Below, in pieces: positions 47,037 through 58,594 of a DNA stretch of 64,000 nt (positions within the stretch are counted from its first letter, which is position 1; every line of letters starts with the position of its first letter). The DNA comes from Coffea arabica (lineage: Eukaryota; Streptophyta; Magnoliopsida; Gentianales; Rubiaceae): NCBI RefSeq assembly GCF_036785885.1, contig NC_092326.1, positions 4,774,001-4,838,000 of the forward strand. The letters are read 5' to 3'. Under the pieces are notes generated by a model, which did not search any database, was not told the origin of the DNA, and was given only the letters and a program-made list of their open reading frames with translations. The translations under genes were made by a program, and so were the position numbers.

Positions 47037-47807
47037 CTACTGAGGCTTCTGGCACGTAAGAATGCAATACTTAAGCAGACCATTTTTGAATGTGTCGAAC
47101 ACTGACGGCATCATCAGAAACTTGATGCCCATTTGCCTCCATCCTATTAATTGAAATTGAGAAAAGATGGAGAAATGGTTAAGAATTATAGCATACAATT
47201 ACAAGGTAGATAATGGTAATGAATCGGCCATATAGGCGAGTGAAATACACAATGCTTACCAGCATGTCTAACATACGACATGATTCCCTTCCATGACAAC
47301 GTTATCTTCCTCATTTCTGCATAATGTGGAGCAACGTGTGGAGACCAGTCTGCATACTTGATCTCCTAATTAACAACAGGAGGCTTAGATAATCGGGAAA
47401 AGGAAAACTTTGTGATGAAGAAAAATAATGATACTGATCGAATAAATAAGTAGCAAAAAGGAACCGCAATTGAATACCTGAAAAGAGCAGGACTTAAATA
47501 AATTCATATAATCAGCAGCAGAAATCCACTTAGCACGATTTCTGCTCACCGCTTGGGTCAGTAACTTTTTCTCATCTGGATGCAAATCGTTTTCAAGGGG
47601 CGAAAGATCCCTATGACACCAAGTGAGTAAAATGATAGTAGCACCAGGGGCAGCCACCCGATTCAACTCATGAACAAACTTCATCAAGAAGAAAATAGCA
47701 TCAGCAGAATTTTATATTATTACATATATGTGGTACCTACGTTCAACAAGTAGGATAGATAGTCTTTTTTAGAGATTGATAATAACAAAAAAATAATAAA
47801 GAGAACT

Positions 47808-48101
47808 AGTAATTGTAAAGGATAGAAGAAGAACAATAACCTTTGTTTTGTCGCTTATGTGATCTGCACATTCAATACACCAAATTAAATCGAATGACCC
47901 ATCTGCAAATGGCTGATTCAATGGATACGGGGCAGGGACGGTCCTCAGAGAAATAGTAATTGTAAAGGATAGAAGAAGAACAATAACCTTTGTTTTGTCG
48001 CTTATGTGATCTGCACATTCAATACACCAAATTAAATCGAATGACCCATCTGCAAATGGCTGATTCAATGGATACGGGGCAGGGACCGTCCCTGAGCGGT
48101 C
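47808..48101. repeat. 147-bp tandem duplication over an exon and transposon end
   Basis: Units start at 47808 and 47955. Each has the donor side of the methyltransferase exon, the target site CTGATTCAAT and the first 20 or so bases of the foldback element (GGATACGGGGCAGGGAC). The inner unit ends within GGTCC, and the outer one continues into the element. The duplication therefore happened after the element inserted. Confidence 0.85.
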
Positions 48102-48349
48102 CTCTCACAAAAAAAATTGAGAGGATTGTAATAGGCCACGTATAATGGGAGCAACAGCAAAGGAAAACGACGTTGTTTTAGTGAGTGAGTAGGAAAAGAA
48201 ATAAAAAAACATCTGAGGGGCTAACGGGCTCCGTTAAAATACCTCAGCTGTCCGTTCCAAAAATTCCCGCTCAAATTAATGAGGCACGACTCTTCATCTG
48301 AACTCTTCAAATGAAATAAAATTTTGGTCTCCCTCCAAAACCATATCTT

Positions 48350-48553
48350 GTGAACATTCATTCACAATTCCAGAGTATCAGCAAAATAATATCCCTACCC
48401 CCAAATTGGGAAGTTTCAGATGAGAGGTTTTTGGAGAAAGTGTATAGTGTTGCAGAAGTAACTGTTGCGGGACAAAAATTTTTCATGAAGGCTGCAACAA
48501 GACGGAAGTTGGTGAGATCTAAAGCAGGGATAGACTCAATCGAATTGGACTAA
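48350..48553 (+). CDS. Hypothetical 67-codon frame in the left arm, mirrored in the right arm
   Basis: Reads SLPPNWEVSDERFLEKVYSV followed by an EVTVAGQKFFMKAATRRKL stretch, a composition that looks like a real protein fragment. The mirrored text at about 59580-59770 (minus strand) preserves most codons. It may be a 5' exon of the element's gene or a captured host exon; I do not recognise it. The nominal start is GTG, so the true start or an upstream splice site is unknown. Confidence 0.35.
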   Translation: MNIHSQFQSISKIISLPPNWEVSDERFLEKVYSVAEVTVAGQKFFMKAATRRKLVRSKAGIDSIELD

Positions 48554-49157
48554 ACCCCAAAGGTAAGAATATTGCAAACTCATTGCACTATTTGGCTTGT
48601 TTTGCGACAGAAGAGGGATGAATTTACTTGCATGATTTTGTTTGTACAACTCGTTTAAGACAGTGTGACATGAATAATGAAATTGAAATTCTGGCGAAAA
48701 CTCCTAAACAAGGAAATCATATGGGTAGCATAAATTAGATACATTGAGAGCCAACTTAAAGAACGTATGCACAGGGAACTTATGCATGCCAAGTGTTTGT
48801 AAATTTGACTCAATAGATGAATTAAATGACTTAGAATATTTATAGGTATATAAAATAACAGGGAGAGTGTGAAGGTAATTGTTACTTGCTTTTTTTTTTT
48901 TATTCTTGTTGCAGAATAGCAGTGACACCGTATAGTTTAAACTGTATTACCGACCGTGTATGGACGCTTACATCACAGTAGACAAAGATAAAAGTTAAGT
49001 AAAGCGAGTTACACTAATGAAATAGGGAGTACAACACTGCAATGCCTGACTCACAATGCGTACATTTATGACTATAAACCGTAACTGTCATCTAACAACA
49101 TGTATATTATCGGAAACCTATTGTGCACAATTGTGACACTATGTGACCATCACTCAC

Positions 49158-49253
49158 ATATATGATTTTGTCATAGATTTCAGCATCTGAAAAGTCTAAC
49201 TAAACAAGGATTAGGATGGCTTGACAACATCAAGAAGGTACACTTGTTGCAAG
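49158..49253 (+). pseudogene. Partial FAR1 DNA-binding exon, left arm
   Basis: Reads DGLTTSRRYTCCK before a GT donor at 49254, after a stop (TAG) at the same place as in the right-arm copy. It corresponds to the second half of the exon at 58716-58900; the first half is lost. Confidence 0.6.
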
Positions 49254-49559
49254 GTATCCCATAACATGATTACAATGATATTTGCCTACTCGTAATTGCT
49301 TTTAAAGTATGGTGTAACTTGTTGCACGGTATAAATTTTACTACTTGTAATTGCTTTTAAAGTATGGCAAAAATTTTGATAACTTGTAAGATTTTGCCTA
49401 GACAACGTATGTGATGTACACCATATTTATTGGAACGTATAGCATGTTAGTCATTAATAACATTTATATCAGATGTTTTTATTAGATGGTTATTTGTTCC
49501 AATTGTCTATGAAATTGACAATTAGTGCTTATGAGAGTGCATTAAATTAGATAGATAGT

Positions 49560-50690
49560 TTACTTCAATGAATGGCCAGTACATACATACTTAGTGAATG
49601 TACAATCTGATTGAAATAATGTACACCATGTAACCGACCAAATACAATGTGTACAAATTTTTGAATATGCGGTTAGTTGTCCACATGCATATTGCAATTA
49701 GCCGTTGCAGCCACAACTTGTACTGACTTTTAGTAAATTTTTTTACTTGTATGAGTAGTACTGATTTGTCTGTAAACACTTTATACAGTGTGATGTATAA
49801 ATACAATTAGTTTACGAAAATGTACATCATCTTAGGTATTAGTTATTTAAATGTGTATATCTATAAAAGATAGTACAATGGTATGCATACCTTTGGAAAT
49901 GTTATTGGTGTTTCGACCAACTTAGGCATCTCCTTACAAGCTGCAGTAGATGTGTAATATTACTTGTATGAGTAATACTAATTTGCCTATAAGTACCTTA
50001 TACTGGGTAATCTAAAAGGTACAATCAGTTTATAAAAATGTACATCATGTTAGGTATTAGTTATTTGACTGTGTATATCTGTGAAAGGTACTGCAATGGT
50101 ATCTATAACTTTGAAATGGTTATTAGCCTAGATAAGGTGTGTGATGTACACTATATTTATCAGAATGTACAATATGTTATTCATCAATACGATGCATAGA
50201 AATTGTTAAATATACAGTTATTTGTTCACATGCATATTGCAATTAGTCATCACAGCAATATGCATAGTGCAATGGTATGCATACATTTGGAATGGTTATT
50301 GATGTTTTGACCCACTTGTGCATCTCCTTGCAGGCTGCAGTGCGCGTGTAATTTTATCTAGGTGAATAATACTAATTTGCTTATAAACACCTTACACAGG
50401 GTGATCTATGAGGTACAATCAGTTTACAAAAATGTACATTATGTTAGATGTTAGTTACTTCAATGCGTATATCTATAAAAGGTAGTGCAATTGTATACAT
50501 AAATTTGAAGCAGTTATTTAGCCATTTGATCAATTTGTACATCTTCCTATAGTAGATGTGTAATTTTACTTGTATGAATAGTCTTTGTTTGTCTGTGAGT
50601 ATCTTACACAAGGTGATCTACGAGATACAATCAGTTTACAAAAATGTACATCATGTTAGGTGTTAGTTACTTGACTATATATATATATAT
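49560..50690 (+). repeat. Sub-terminal tandem repeats, about 215 bp
   Basis: Diverged units share TACAATCAGTTTACAAAAAT, GTACATCATGTTAGG and TTTTACTTGTATGAGTA segments. Key segments lie at about 49803, 50022, 50411 and 50626; the third gap is longer. The same unit occurs inverted at 55430-55960 and in plus orientation at 56560-57090 inside the nested MULE. No coding potential. Confidence 0.78.
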
Positions 50691-51216
50691 AAAAGAGAGA
50701 TTAGATATAACGCAGAAAAAAGTAATTACATGAGTTGGAATGTATTATACAAACTTTGGTATAGTTGATATTAAAATTTCTCTGTTGAGGGTACACGTTG
50801 TTAGTGGATATGGAGTAGTGCTATATGTTATGTACGCTTACATGGTCATAAATTTACAGAAGTTAGTCCATCGTTTAAATTTGTAATTGGTTGTTAGCCC
50901 TTACACACTGTCACATGCATACACATAATGTAAGAATGAATTTAATATATAGTTGTTAATTGGTTACATAGAGTTCATATAGGCATACAAATTGGGGTTT
51001 GATTAGCTATACTCTGTATATAATTGTTAACACATTATATCGTATTCACCTTATTTTGCAGCATGTCATGGGCAAAGATAGCGTCTTTTGACAAATTAAT
51101 GGATATCAATCAATACTGGTGAAGCAAAGACATTAGGTATGTTTAGCCTATTTTACGATATGTTTAAGGAAATAAAGATTTTTATTTCACAAATTGGTGA
51201 AAATTAGTTACATTTG

Positions 51217-53774
51217 GGGTGTGTTTGTTTGAATGTAAAATGTTTTCCTGAAAATGTTTTCCAAATTTTCTTGTGTTTGGTAATCATTTTATCTTGGAAA
51301 AAGATTTATGCGGGGAATATATTTTACTTCACTTGGTGGAAAATAACTTCATCTTTTGACTTACTGAAGTTATTTTCCTTCATTAAAACGAGCGGCTCTT
51401 GCACTTCACAATAGAGCTCCCTACCCACATTCTAACAAAAACAAACAAAGACTTTGCGGCTAAAGATACAGAGAGTGGGCAATGAAGATTGGAGAGACTC
51501 AGAAATCACCAACAATATGATCATTTCTGATGGCAGCCATCTCCAACTCTGGCAAGGTGCCTTGGGTGAGATTCTTATTTAGGGCTTTGTCTTGAATATC
51601 TTTTTATTTTTTCCAAAAAAATCTGATAAAATCGGTTGTTCCAATCTAGGATTCTATCGATTTTTTTTAATTTTATTACTATAATTCTTGAGAATTGTGG
51701 CACTAGTTTCACAGAGGAATTTGGATTTTTTTTAAAGATGTTTCTTTTATCTTTAGTTTTTAGTTTTCTTTTTCTATAATTATATGAAGCTCTAGGAATT
51801 CTGGTAAAATTTATTGCTCCACTCCCATTTTCTGACGATTCTTATTGAGGTAAGGGCTTGAGCTTGCATGATTGTTTTTGTATCAATTGATTGATAGATT
51901 AAGAAACTTCAGTAGTTTTTTTGTAAATTATCAATCAATTGGTGTCCTTAGAGTTTGATTTTGTCTTTCTATTGAGAAATTTGTTGTTAAATGTATATGG
52001 CTGTTATTGATTTCTCTGAGCGATATGAATACTGAATGTTGGGATTTCTTGTCTAGAGAATTTAAATTTTAGGATTTATGTTTTGGGATTGGGGTAAAGG
52101 TTAAGTTGTTAAGACGTTCGCAAGGTGAGGTTCTCTAGTATCTTAAATATTCATTCAGTTGCGCATATACTCTTCTGGGATTAGGGAGAAGAAAGAAGAG
52201 AAAGGAGAGAGCGTGTGTGTCGAAAGGTAAACAATAGAAAGGAATGAAATGCTCATCATTTTGAGTCAAATCAAAGAGTTTGTTTTCTTTTCTAATCATC
52301 TAGATACTTCTATTTTCCTTTCTTTATGGCCACTGTGTTAGTGCTTCATTTTTGCGCATCTTGCATATGTATTACTTATTTATTTTAAATTGTGAATGAA
52401 ACAATCAAGTGAAGATTAAGTTTGTGTGCTAATATTATGTTACTCTGATGCATTTTTCCCCTTGTTTTAATTTTGTAGAGACATACATAAATAGTGGATT
52501 ATCCTAAAAGAGACTGCAATGGAATTTTGCCGGACTTGTGGGATGTTATTGCAATATGAATTGCCGCATATGGACCGCCCTGCCAGATTCTTTTGTCCAA
52601 CATGCCCATATGTATGTCACATAGATAGTAAGGTAAGTCATTATAAATCCTTGTTGAGGGTTTATTTACTGGCTATTCACAATGTCCATTGTGTCATTGC
52701 TAAGTTATCAACGCATGTGGTAGGTTAAAATAAAAAGAAAGCATCAGTTAGTTAAGAAAGAACTAGATCCTATCACGTATTAAGATATTTATTTTTCCTG
52801 TTGTGTTTCAGCATCACCTTGGAGGTGATCTACAAGTGGAAAAAAGGAGGGCTGACTGAGTACCTTGCCACTTGCCTTGGCCTTGGGAATTTGTAGGTGC
52901 AGGCCAACTGGATTTGTTCAAAGCTCTGGTCACTAAATTTTTTCCTGTAAAACGTTCACATGAACATTGGTGACGTGTTGTATAGATGTTTCCTTTTGTA
53001 TCCATGATTTACTACCTAGGCAACTGATATTTTTGGGACCATTTTCCATTTGGAGATGTGATTTTCCTTTTTGTTGAGCAATATTTTATATTTTGGCTTA
53101 TATTTGCCTTTGTATGTATTGAATTGTTCCAGATTTTTGATCCAACTGAGGCCAACAACATTTAAAGCAGGGATTTGAATCACTCTAGGCTTGATTAGGG
53201 TGCTTGTATGTACCAATGGTTCTAACTCTGTACCATGAATAAGATTTTTGATTCTGGAGCTGAAATCTTGGTTTATATTCCAATATAGGATTCTCTGCAT
53301 TTAGGTTCTTCTCCCTTTTCAAAGGAACAACATAATGACATGATACTATACCAATAAAGAATAGTGTTCAGCTAGGTTTTTGTTTGGTTTTTAACTCTTC
53401 TTTCCCAACCAATTCATTAGTATCATTAATAATTCCATTTAAGAATTCATGGTGTAATATGAATAAATATTTTATAGAAATGATAATATGATTATAATGG
53501 ATAGAAACTAAAATTAACTTCTAACGAAATGAAAGTTTTAAGAGTAGAAAAATATTTGCAACATATCAACAAACATATTAGAAAATATTTTCATTGATAA
53601 ACCAAACATTGGAAAATTATGAAAAAAGGAATTTGGAAAATATTTTCACTTAATAACCAAACACTGGAAAATTATGGAGAAAGAAGTGATTTTTCAGGAA
53701 AATGACTTCAATGGAAAATATTTTCCCTTGTCCCTAGGAAAATATTTTCCATTTTGATCCAACCAAACGGACCC
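51217..53774. mobile_element. PIF/Harbinger-like element carrying a gene fragment
   Basis: The left end GGGTGTGTTTGTTTGAATG pairs with the inverted right end GGGTCCGTTTGGTTGGATC, and both are followed by AAAATG and TTTTCC motifs. The flanks are TTG (51214-51216) and TTA (53775-53777), best read as a TTA TSD with one change. The opposite arm of the foldback has the uninterrupted sequence at 54580-54640 (ACATTTAGTTA when inverted), which fixes the insertion point. No transposase was seen; the interior carries an RPC10-like exon and possible non-coding exons. Confidence 0.75.
52519..52632 (+). pseudogene. Captured exon of RNA polymerase III subunit C11/RPC10
   Basis: A 38-codon exon starts at ATG 52519: MEFCRTCGMLLQYELPHMDR, then PARFFCPTCPYVCHIDSK, followed by a GT donor (GTAAGT). 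This is the N-terminal zinc ribbon of the small Pol III subunit that aids RNA cleavage and termination (POLR3K/RPC11 homologue). Both CX2C pairs are present. Residues after MEFC differ slightly from the usual PTCGN order. The downstream exons with the TFIIS-like C-terminal ribbon are not seen, so it is a fragment. A 5'-UTR-like segment precedes it after an AG at 52479. Confidence 0.85.
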
Positions 53775-53777
53775 TTA

Positions 53778-54529
53778 GTTACTTATAAGTTACATACACG
53801 CTGATTGAATAAAAATTTAATTAGTCATCTATCACTAATAGTCAAACTGATATGTATTGAACAAAGTAAATTGCCTTTACAATTTGCATGAGTAGTGGCA
53901 AGATGGCACGGAAAAGGATAAAAAAGAATCCAAATGAAAAGGAAAAAATATAAAAAGTGGGAACTATTGACCTTGCAGAACCAATCCCACCATTTATAAT
54001 TAGAAAGAAAAAGAAGAAATCAACTTGAGAAGAAGAAATGGAGCAAGTGAAACTCAGTTAACAGCATTGTATAACTCTTTTAATTTATTTTTATAGATTT
54101 TTGTTAGCACAATATTTGTAAATTTTCAATTTCGATTTATACAAAATGTTATGTAGTGATAGGTAAGAATCCTTGTAGATATCATTGTAATCATCGTAGA
54201 TTTTTGTTCAATTTGTAGATTTGTTTGAAGCATTGTATATATCCATTAGAATTGTTGTCCATAATGTTATAACTAGAGTATTCATTTGGTTTATTTTTAT
54301 ATGCATCACAGTTAATAAACTTAAGGATATTTGTTCAAAGATCAATTAAATGATAGAAGTATGCCAAAATTGATATTCCAACCACGTTTTTAAGGTTTTT
54401 AGTTTGGGGTTTGATAAAAACAGAAACGAGTGACACTATGATTGAGTGTAACAAATTTACTGATGGGCAATTACTACTTTTTGAGATTATAATATATTGA
54501 CAACTAAAATTTTACCTAAAGCTACTATT
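53778..54529. other. Loop of the foldback element
   Basis: Apart from the first 60 bp, this stretch is not mirrored in the other half. AT-rich with a purine-rich patch (53925-54050). No ORF or domain recognised. Confidence 0.5.
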
Positions 54530-56304
54530 TCCATAATAGTGGTATATGACTAGTTAAATTTGTGTTTAATCAACATGTATGTAACTTATAAATAACTAAA
54601 TGTAACTAGTTTTCACCAATTTGTAAAACAAAAATTTTTATTTCCTAAAACATATCATAAAATGGACTAAACCGTTTGTAAGATGATAGCAACAAAAAGT
54701 CAATAAATACTAACATGGGGTACAACATCGGGATGTTACTAATTAGCAATAAAAATTTTTTTTTTACCAATTCATAGAATCGAAGTTACTACTTTGGATA
54801 TATTGTAAAACAAATCGAGCTAACAATAAAAAAAATTAACAACAAATACTACTTAAATACTAACTAGATGTACAATACTGATAAATAGAATCTAAAATTA
54901 GCAATTTAACTTTTTTTCCTCTAGTACATTGTAAAATAGATTGAACATGTGATAATGCATTAAGAACTAAATGTAAGTACATTCTAGTGAGTGTTATGAG
55001 TCTAGCATAATGAAACTATCTAATTATCCAATATAATTTCTTTGCTCCACCAGCATTGATTGAAATCCATTGATTTGTCAAAGAAGCTATCTTTGCCCTT
55101 CACATGCTACAAAATAAGGAGAAAAAGATATAATGTGTTAACAATTACATACACGGTATAGCTAATCAAACCCCAATTTGTATGCTTATATGAACTCTAT
55201 GTAACCAGCAAACAATTATATGGTAAATTCATTCTTACATTATGTATATGTACGTGACAATGTGTAAGAGTTAACAACCAATTACAAATTTAAATAATAG
55301 ACTAACTTTTTATAAATTTATGACTATGTAAGCATACATAACATATAGCACTACTCCGTACCTACTAACAACGTGTACACTTCACAAAAAAATACTAATA
55401 GCATTATACCAAAGTTTCTAAATTACATTCCAACTCAGGTGGCTACTTTTTATTGCACTATATCTAATCTCACTATTACAGATATACATAGTCAAGTAAC
55501 AAACACCTAACATGATGTACATTTTTATAAACTGATTGTACCTCATAGATCACCCCGTGTAAGATACTCACAGACAAACTAGTATTACTCATACAAGTAA
55601 AATTATGCATCAATTGTAGAGAGATGCACAAGTTGATCAAATGGCTAATAACCATTCCAAAGTTATGCATACCATTGCACTACCTTTCATAGATATACAC
55701 AGTCAAGTAACTAACATCTAATATGATGTACATTTTTGTAAACTGATTGTACTAATAGATCATCCCATGTAATTTGCTTATAGACAAATTAGTATTAGTC
55801 ATACAAATATAATTACACACCCACTGTAGCCTGCAAAGAGATGCACAGGTGGATTAAAGCACCAATAATCATTCCAAATGTATGCATACCATTGCACTAT
55901 GCATGTGGTTGCGATATACATGTGGACAAATAACTGCAAATTAGCAATATCAATAAACAAAATCTAAAATTAGCAATTTAACCTTTTTTTCCCCTAGTAC
56001 ATTATAAAATAGATTGAACATGTCGTAATGCACTAAGAACTAAGTGTAAATATATTCTAATGAGTGTTATGAGTTTGGCAAAATAAAAAAAAAACTATCT
56101 AATTATCCAATCTAACTTCTTTGCTCTACCACCTTTGATTGATATCCATTAATTTGTGAAAAGAAGCTGTATTTATCCTTGGTATGCTGTAAAATAAATT
56201 GAACAAGATATAATGTATTAACAATTGCATGCAGGGTATAACATATTAGATCCCAATTTGTACGCTTATATCGATTCTATATAACCAGCGAACAACTATA
56301 TAGT
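54530..56304 (-). repeat. Right arm of the foldback element, inner part
   Basis: Inverted copy of 49560-51216. It contains an open version of a short exon-like segment (55106 down to about 55040, HVKGKDSFFDKSMDFNQ, minus strand), the 215-bp repeats in minus orientation (55430-55960), and a second diverged copy of 54890-55280 starting at 55950. Confidence 0.7.
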
Positions 56305-56313
56305 AAATTCATT

Positions 56314-58585
56314 GGGTTAATATCAGAAACCTCCCCTGAGATTTCTTCTAATCACATTTAGTACCCCCCATGTTTTTGAAATCACACTTAGTACCCCTGG
56401 CAATAGGATGTGACAGGTTGTCCTAATCAAAAGGTGAGAAATTACCCAAAAACCACTAACACCAGGCAAAGTTTTAAGCGGGAAAATGCTGGAAAAAAAT
56501 AATGAATAAGAAAAATTATTGGAAACCAGAAAATAACAAAAATACCATTGTTTTGGCGCACAATTTGCCTATAAACACCTTACACGGGGTGATTTATGAG
56601 GTACAATCAGTTTACAAATATGTACACTATGTTAGATCTTAGTTACTTGATTATGTATATCTATAAAAGGTAGTGTAATGGTACGCATAATTTGGAATGG
56701 TTATTTAGCCCTTTGATCAATTTATGCATCTCCCTATAGTAGATGTGTAATTTTGCTTGTATGAGTAGTCCTTGCTTATTTATGACTACTTTACAAGGGG
56801 TGATGTATGATGTACGATCAGTTTACAAAAATGTACATTATGTTAGATGTTAGTTACTTGACTGTGTATATCTATAAAAGGTAGTGCATGTACACGCATA
56901 AATTTCGAATGGTTATTTAGCCCTTTGATCAATTTGTGCATCTCCCTATAGTAGATATGTAATTTTACTTGTATGAGTAGTTCTTGCTTATCTGTGAGTA
57001 CTTTACACAGGGTGATTTATGAGGTACAATCAGTTTACAAAAATATACATCACGTTAAGTGTTAGTTACTTGACTATGTATACATGTAAAAGGGATCAAA
57101 TTTGTCCTGATAATCACAAAATATTTGCTAACTTGTGGGAGCTAGATAATTATATGCTCAATTTTGAAGTTGTTACATTGCAGGGTGCTCTAAGGAAAGG
57201 AAAGTCTGGTAGAGGCATAGCTAACACGGGATTGGCAGGGGCTGTGCTTTGGGTAACTAAGTTCAATCTGATCATCTGATCATGTACCAAAGTATATACG
57301 TTGCACATATTATTAACTTGTTTATCATGTCTTCTGTGATCTAGGATCAGGTACAAGGAAATGTGCCAGTGGTTGTTTCAAATCAGGGGAGTAATCCAAG
57401 TTTTCGCCAACAAGATGCAGCTGTCAATGTGCAAGTTAATTTGCAGGCTAGCACAATCACTTCTACTAAGAGGGTAAGCATTATAATGTCATACATTGCT
57501 GCTGCAAAATTCAGAACTAGTGCACTACTGGAGTAATTTAAAGTTTTGCAGCAAAAAAGTTTAAATTTGTTCTTTTCTGATGCAGAGAGGAAGTTCTTCA
57601 ATGAAAACCAATGCTGCTGTAAACAAGCAAGGTATAATTCCCTTTGTACCAAATGCTCAAGCTACTCTAAATGGTGGATCTCAAGCCGAAACTTCTGTTA
57701 GCATTAATACTGCTGCAATAGTGGCCTCTAACACTATAACCAGCAGTTTCTCTATGATGTTTTGAGAGTGCTAAAGGTTCCCCGCAATCCTTGCTTGTGG
57801 TATCTGAAGTAGTTTAGGTACTAGTCTTCTTAGCTCCCAGCAATACTGAAGCAATGTTAGCTTTTGTGGACAATTTTTTGATAAGTGGTGCAATGTGCAT
57901 CTGATTTATATTTCATGCCACTTATGGTGCTGTTTGACTAATCTTAGAACTACTTGTGTATAGTTTTGTGCATTGCAATCCTCACCATCTAAACAACTAG
58001 TTGTAGATGGTGTTTTTGTTCAGAATTGGATTGCAATATAAGGCTTACGTATCATGTTACTAGACTGATCCAATGTAGTATCATGGACTATGTAATTAGT
58101 GGAGAAGGGGCAGGGATGGTTACTGCTGTTAAAGGTAGTATAATTACTCACTGTTATTCTAGTGTTACAACGTGTACAAATGATATTACACCGTGTGCAA
58201 AATGCACACAAGCTTCCGGAGTGCAACCGTTCCGGCCCCAGGTCCATAATTAGTTATGCATCTCTATATCGCCAAAATCTCTGATAATTAGTTATAACAT
58301 TCTTTTTATTACACTTTTACACCCTTAGCTTCTAAATTAATATCATATGCCTATTTATTTCTATTTTTATCTTCTAAAATTCACTAATCATTTTGGGTTT
58401 TGGATAAAAGTGGAACAAAAATAAAGTCTCTCTCCTACAATTCATTTTTTACTACCATTTTCAAATAGAGGGGCTGACAAGAAACCAAAGTTGTCATTCC
58501 AGGGGTGCTAAGTGTGATTTCAAAAACATGGGGGGTGCTAGATGTGATTAGAAGAAACCTCAAGGGAGGTTTCTGATATTAACCC
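56314..58585. mobile_element. Nested 2.3-kb Mutator-like element (Pack-MULE-like)
   Basis: TIRs of about 85 bp start GGGTTAATATCAGAAACCTC on each strand (56314-56400 and 58499-58585). A perfect 9-bp TSD AAATTCATT flanks it (56305-56313 and 58586-58594). The related segment at 55221-55245 (GGTAAATTCATTCTTACATT) is an empty site. Inside are 215-bp repeats of the foldback family, three in-phase exons (57184-57765) and non-coding DNA. No transposase. Confidence 0.88.
57184..57765 (+). pseudogene. Three in-phase exons of an unrecognised gene inside the nested MULE
   Basis: Exons 57184-57252 (GALRKGKSGRGIANTGLAGA...), 57345-57473 (DQVQGNVPVVVSNQGSNPSF...) and 57586-57765 (RGSSMKTNAAVNKQGIIPFV... 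ending SFSMMF, stop) are bounded by good AG and GT signals (TTGCAG/GTAACT, ATCTAG/GTAAGC, ATGCAG). All lengths are multiples of three, so the frame is kept through 125 codons. The protein is Gln/Asn/Ser/Thr-rich with no domain I recognise. It could be the C-terminal end of a captured host gene or of a transposase. No start exon seen. Confidence 0.5.
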
Positions 58586-58594
58586 AAATTCATT

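Noticed and set aside
47385..47687. Single 100-codon minus-strand gene
   Set aside because: It is an exon of the methyltransferase read through into its intron; splice sites at 47678 and 47478 explain it better.
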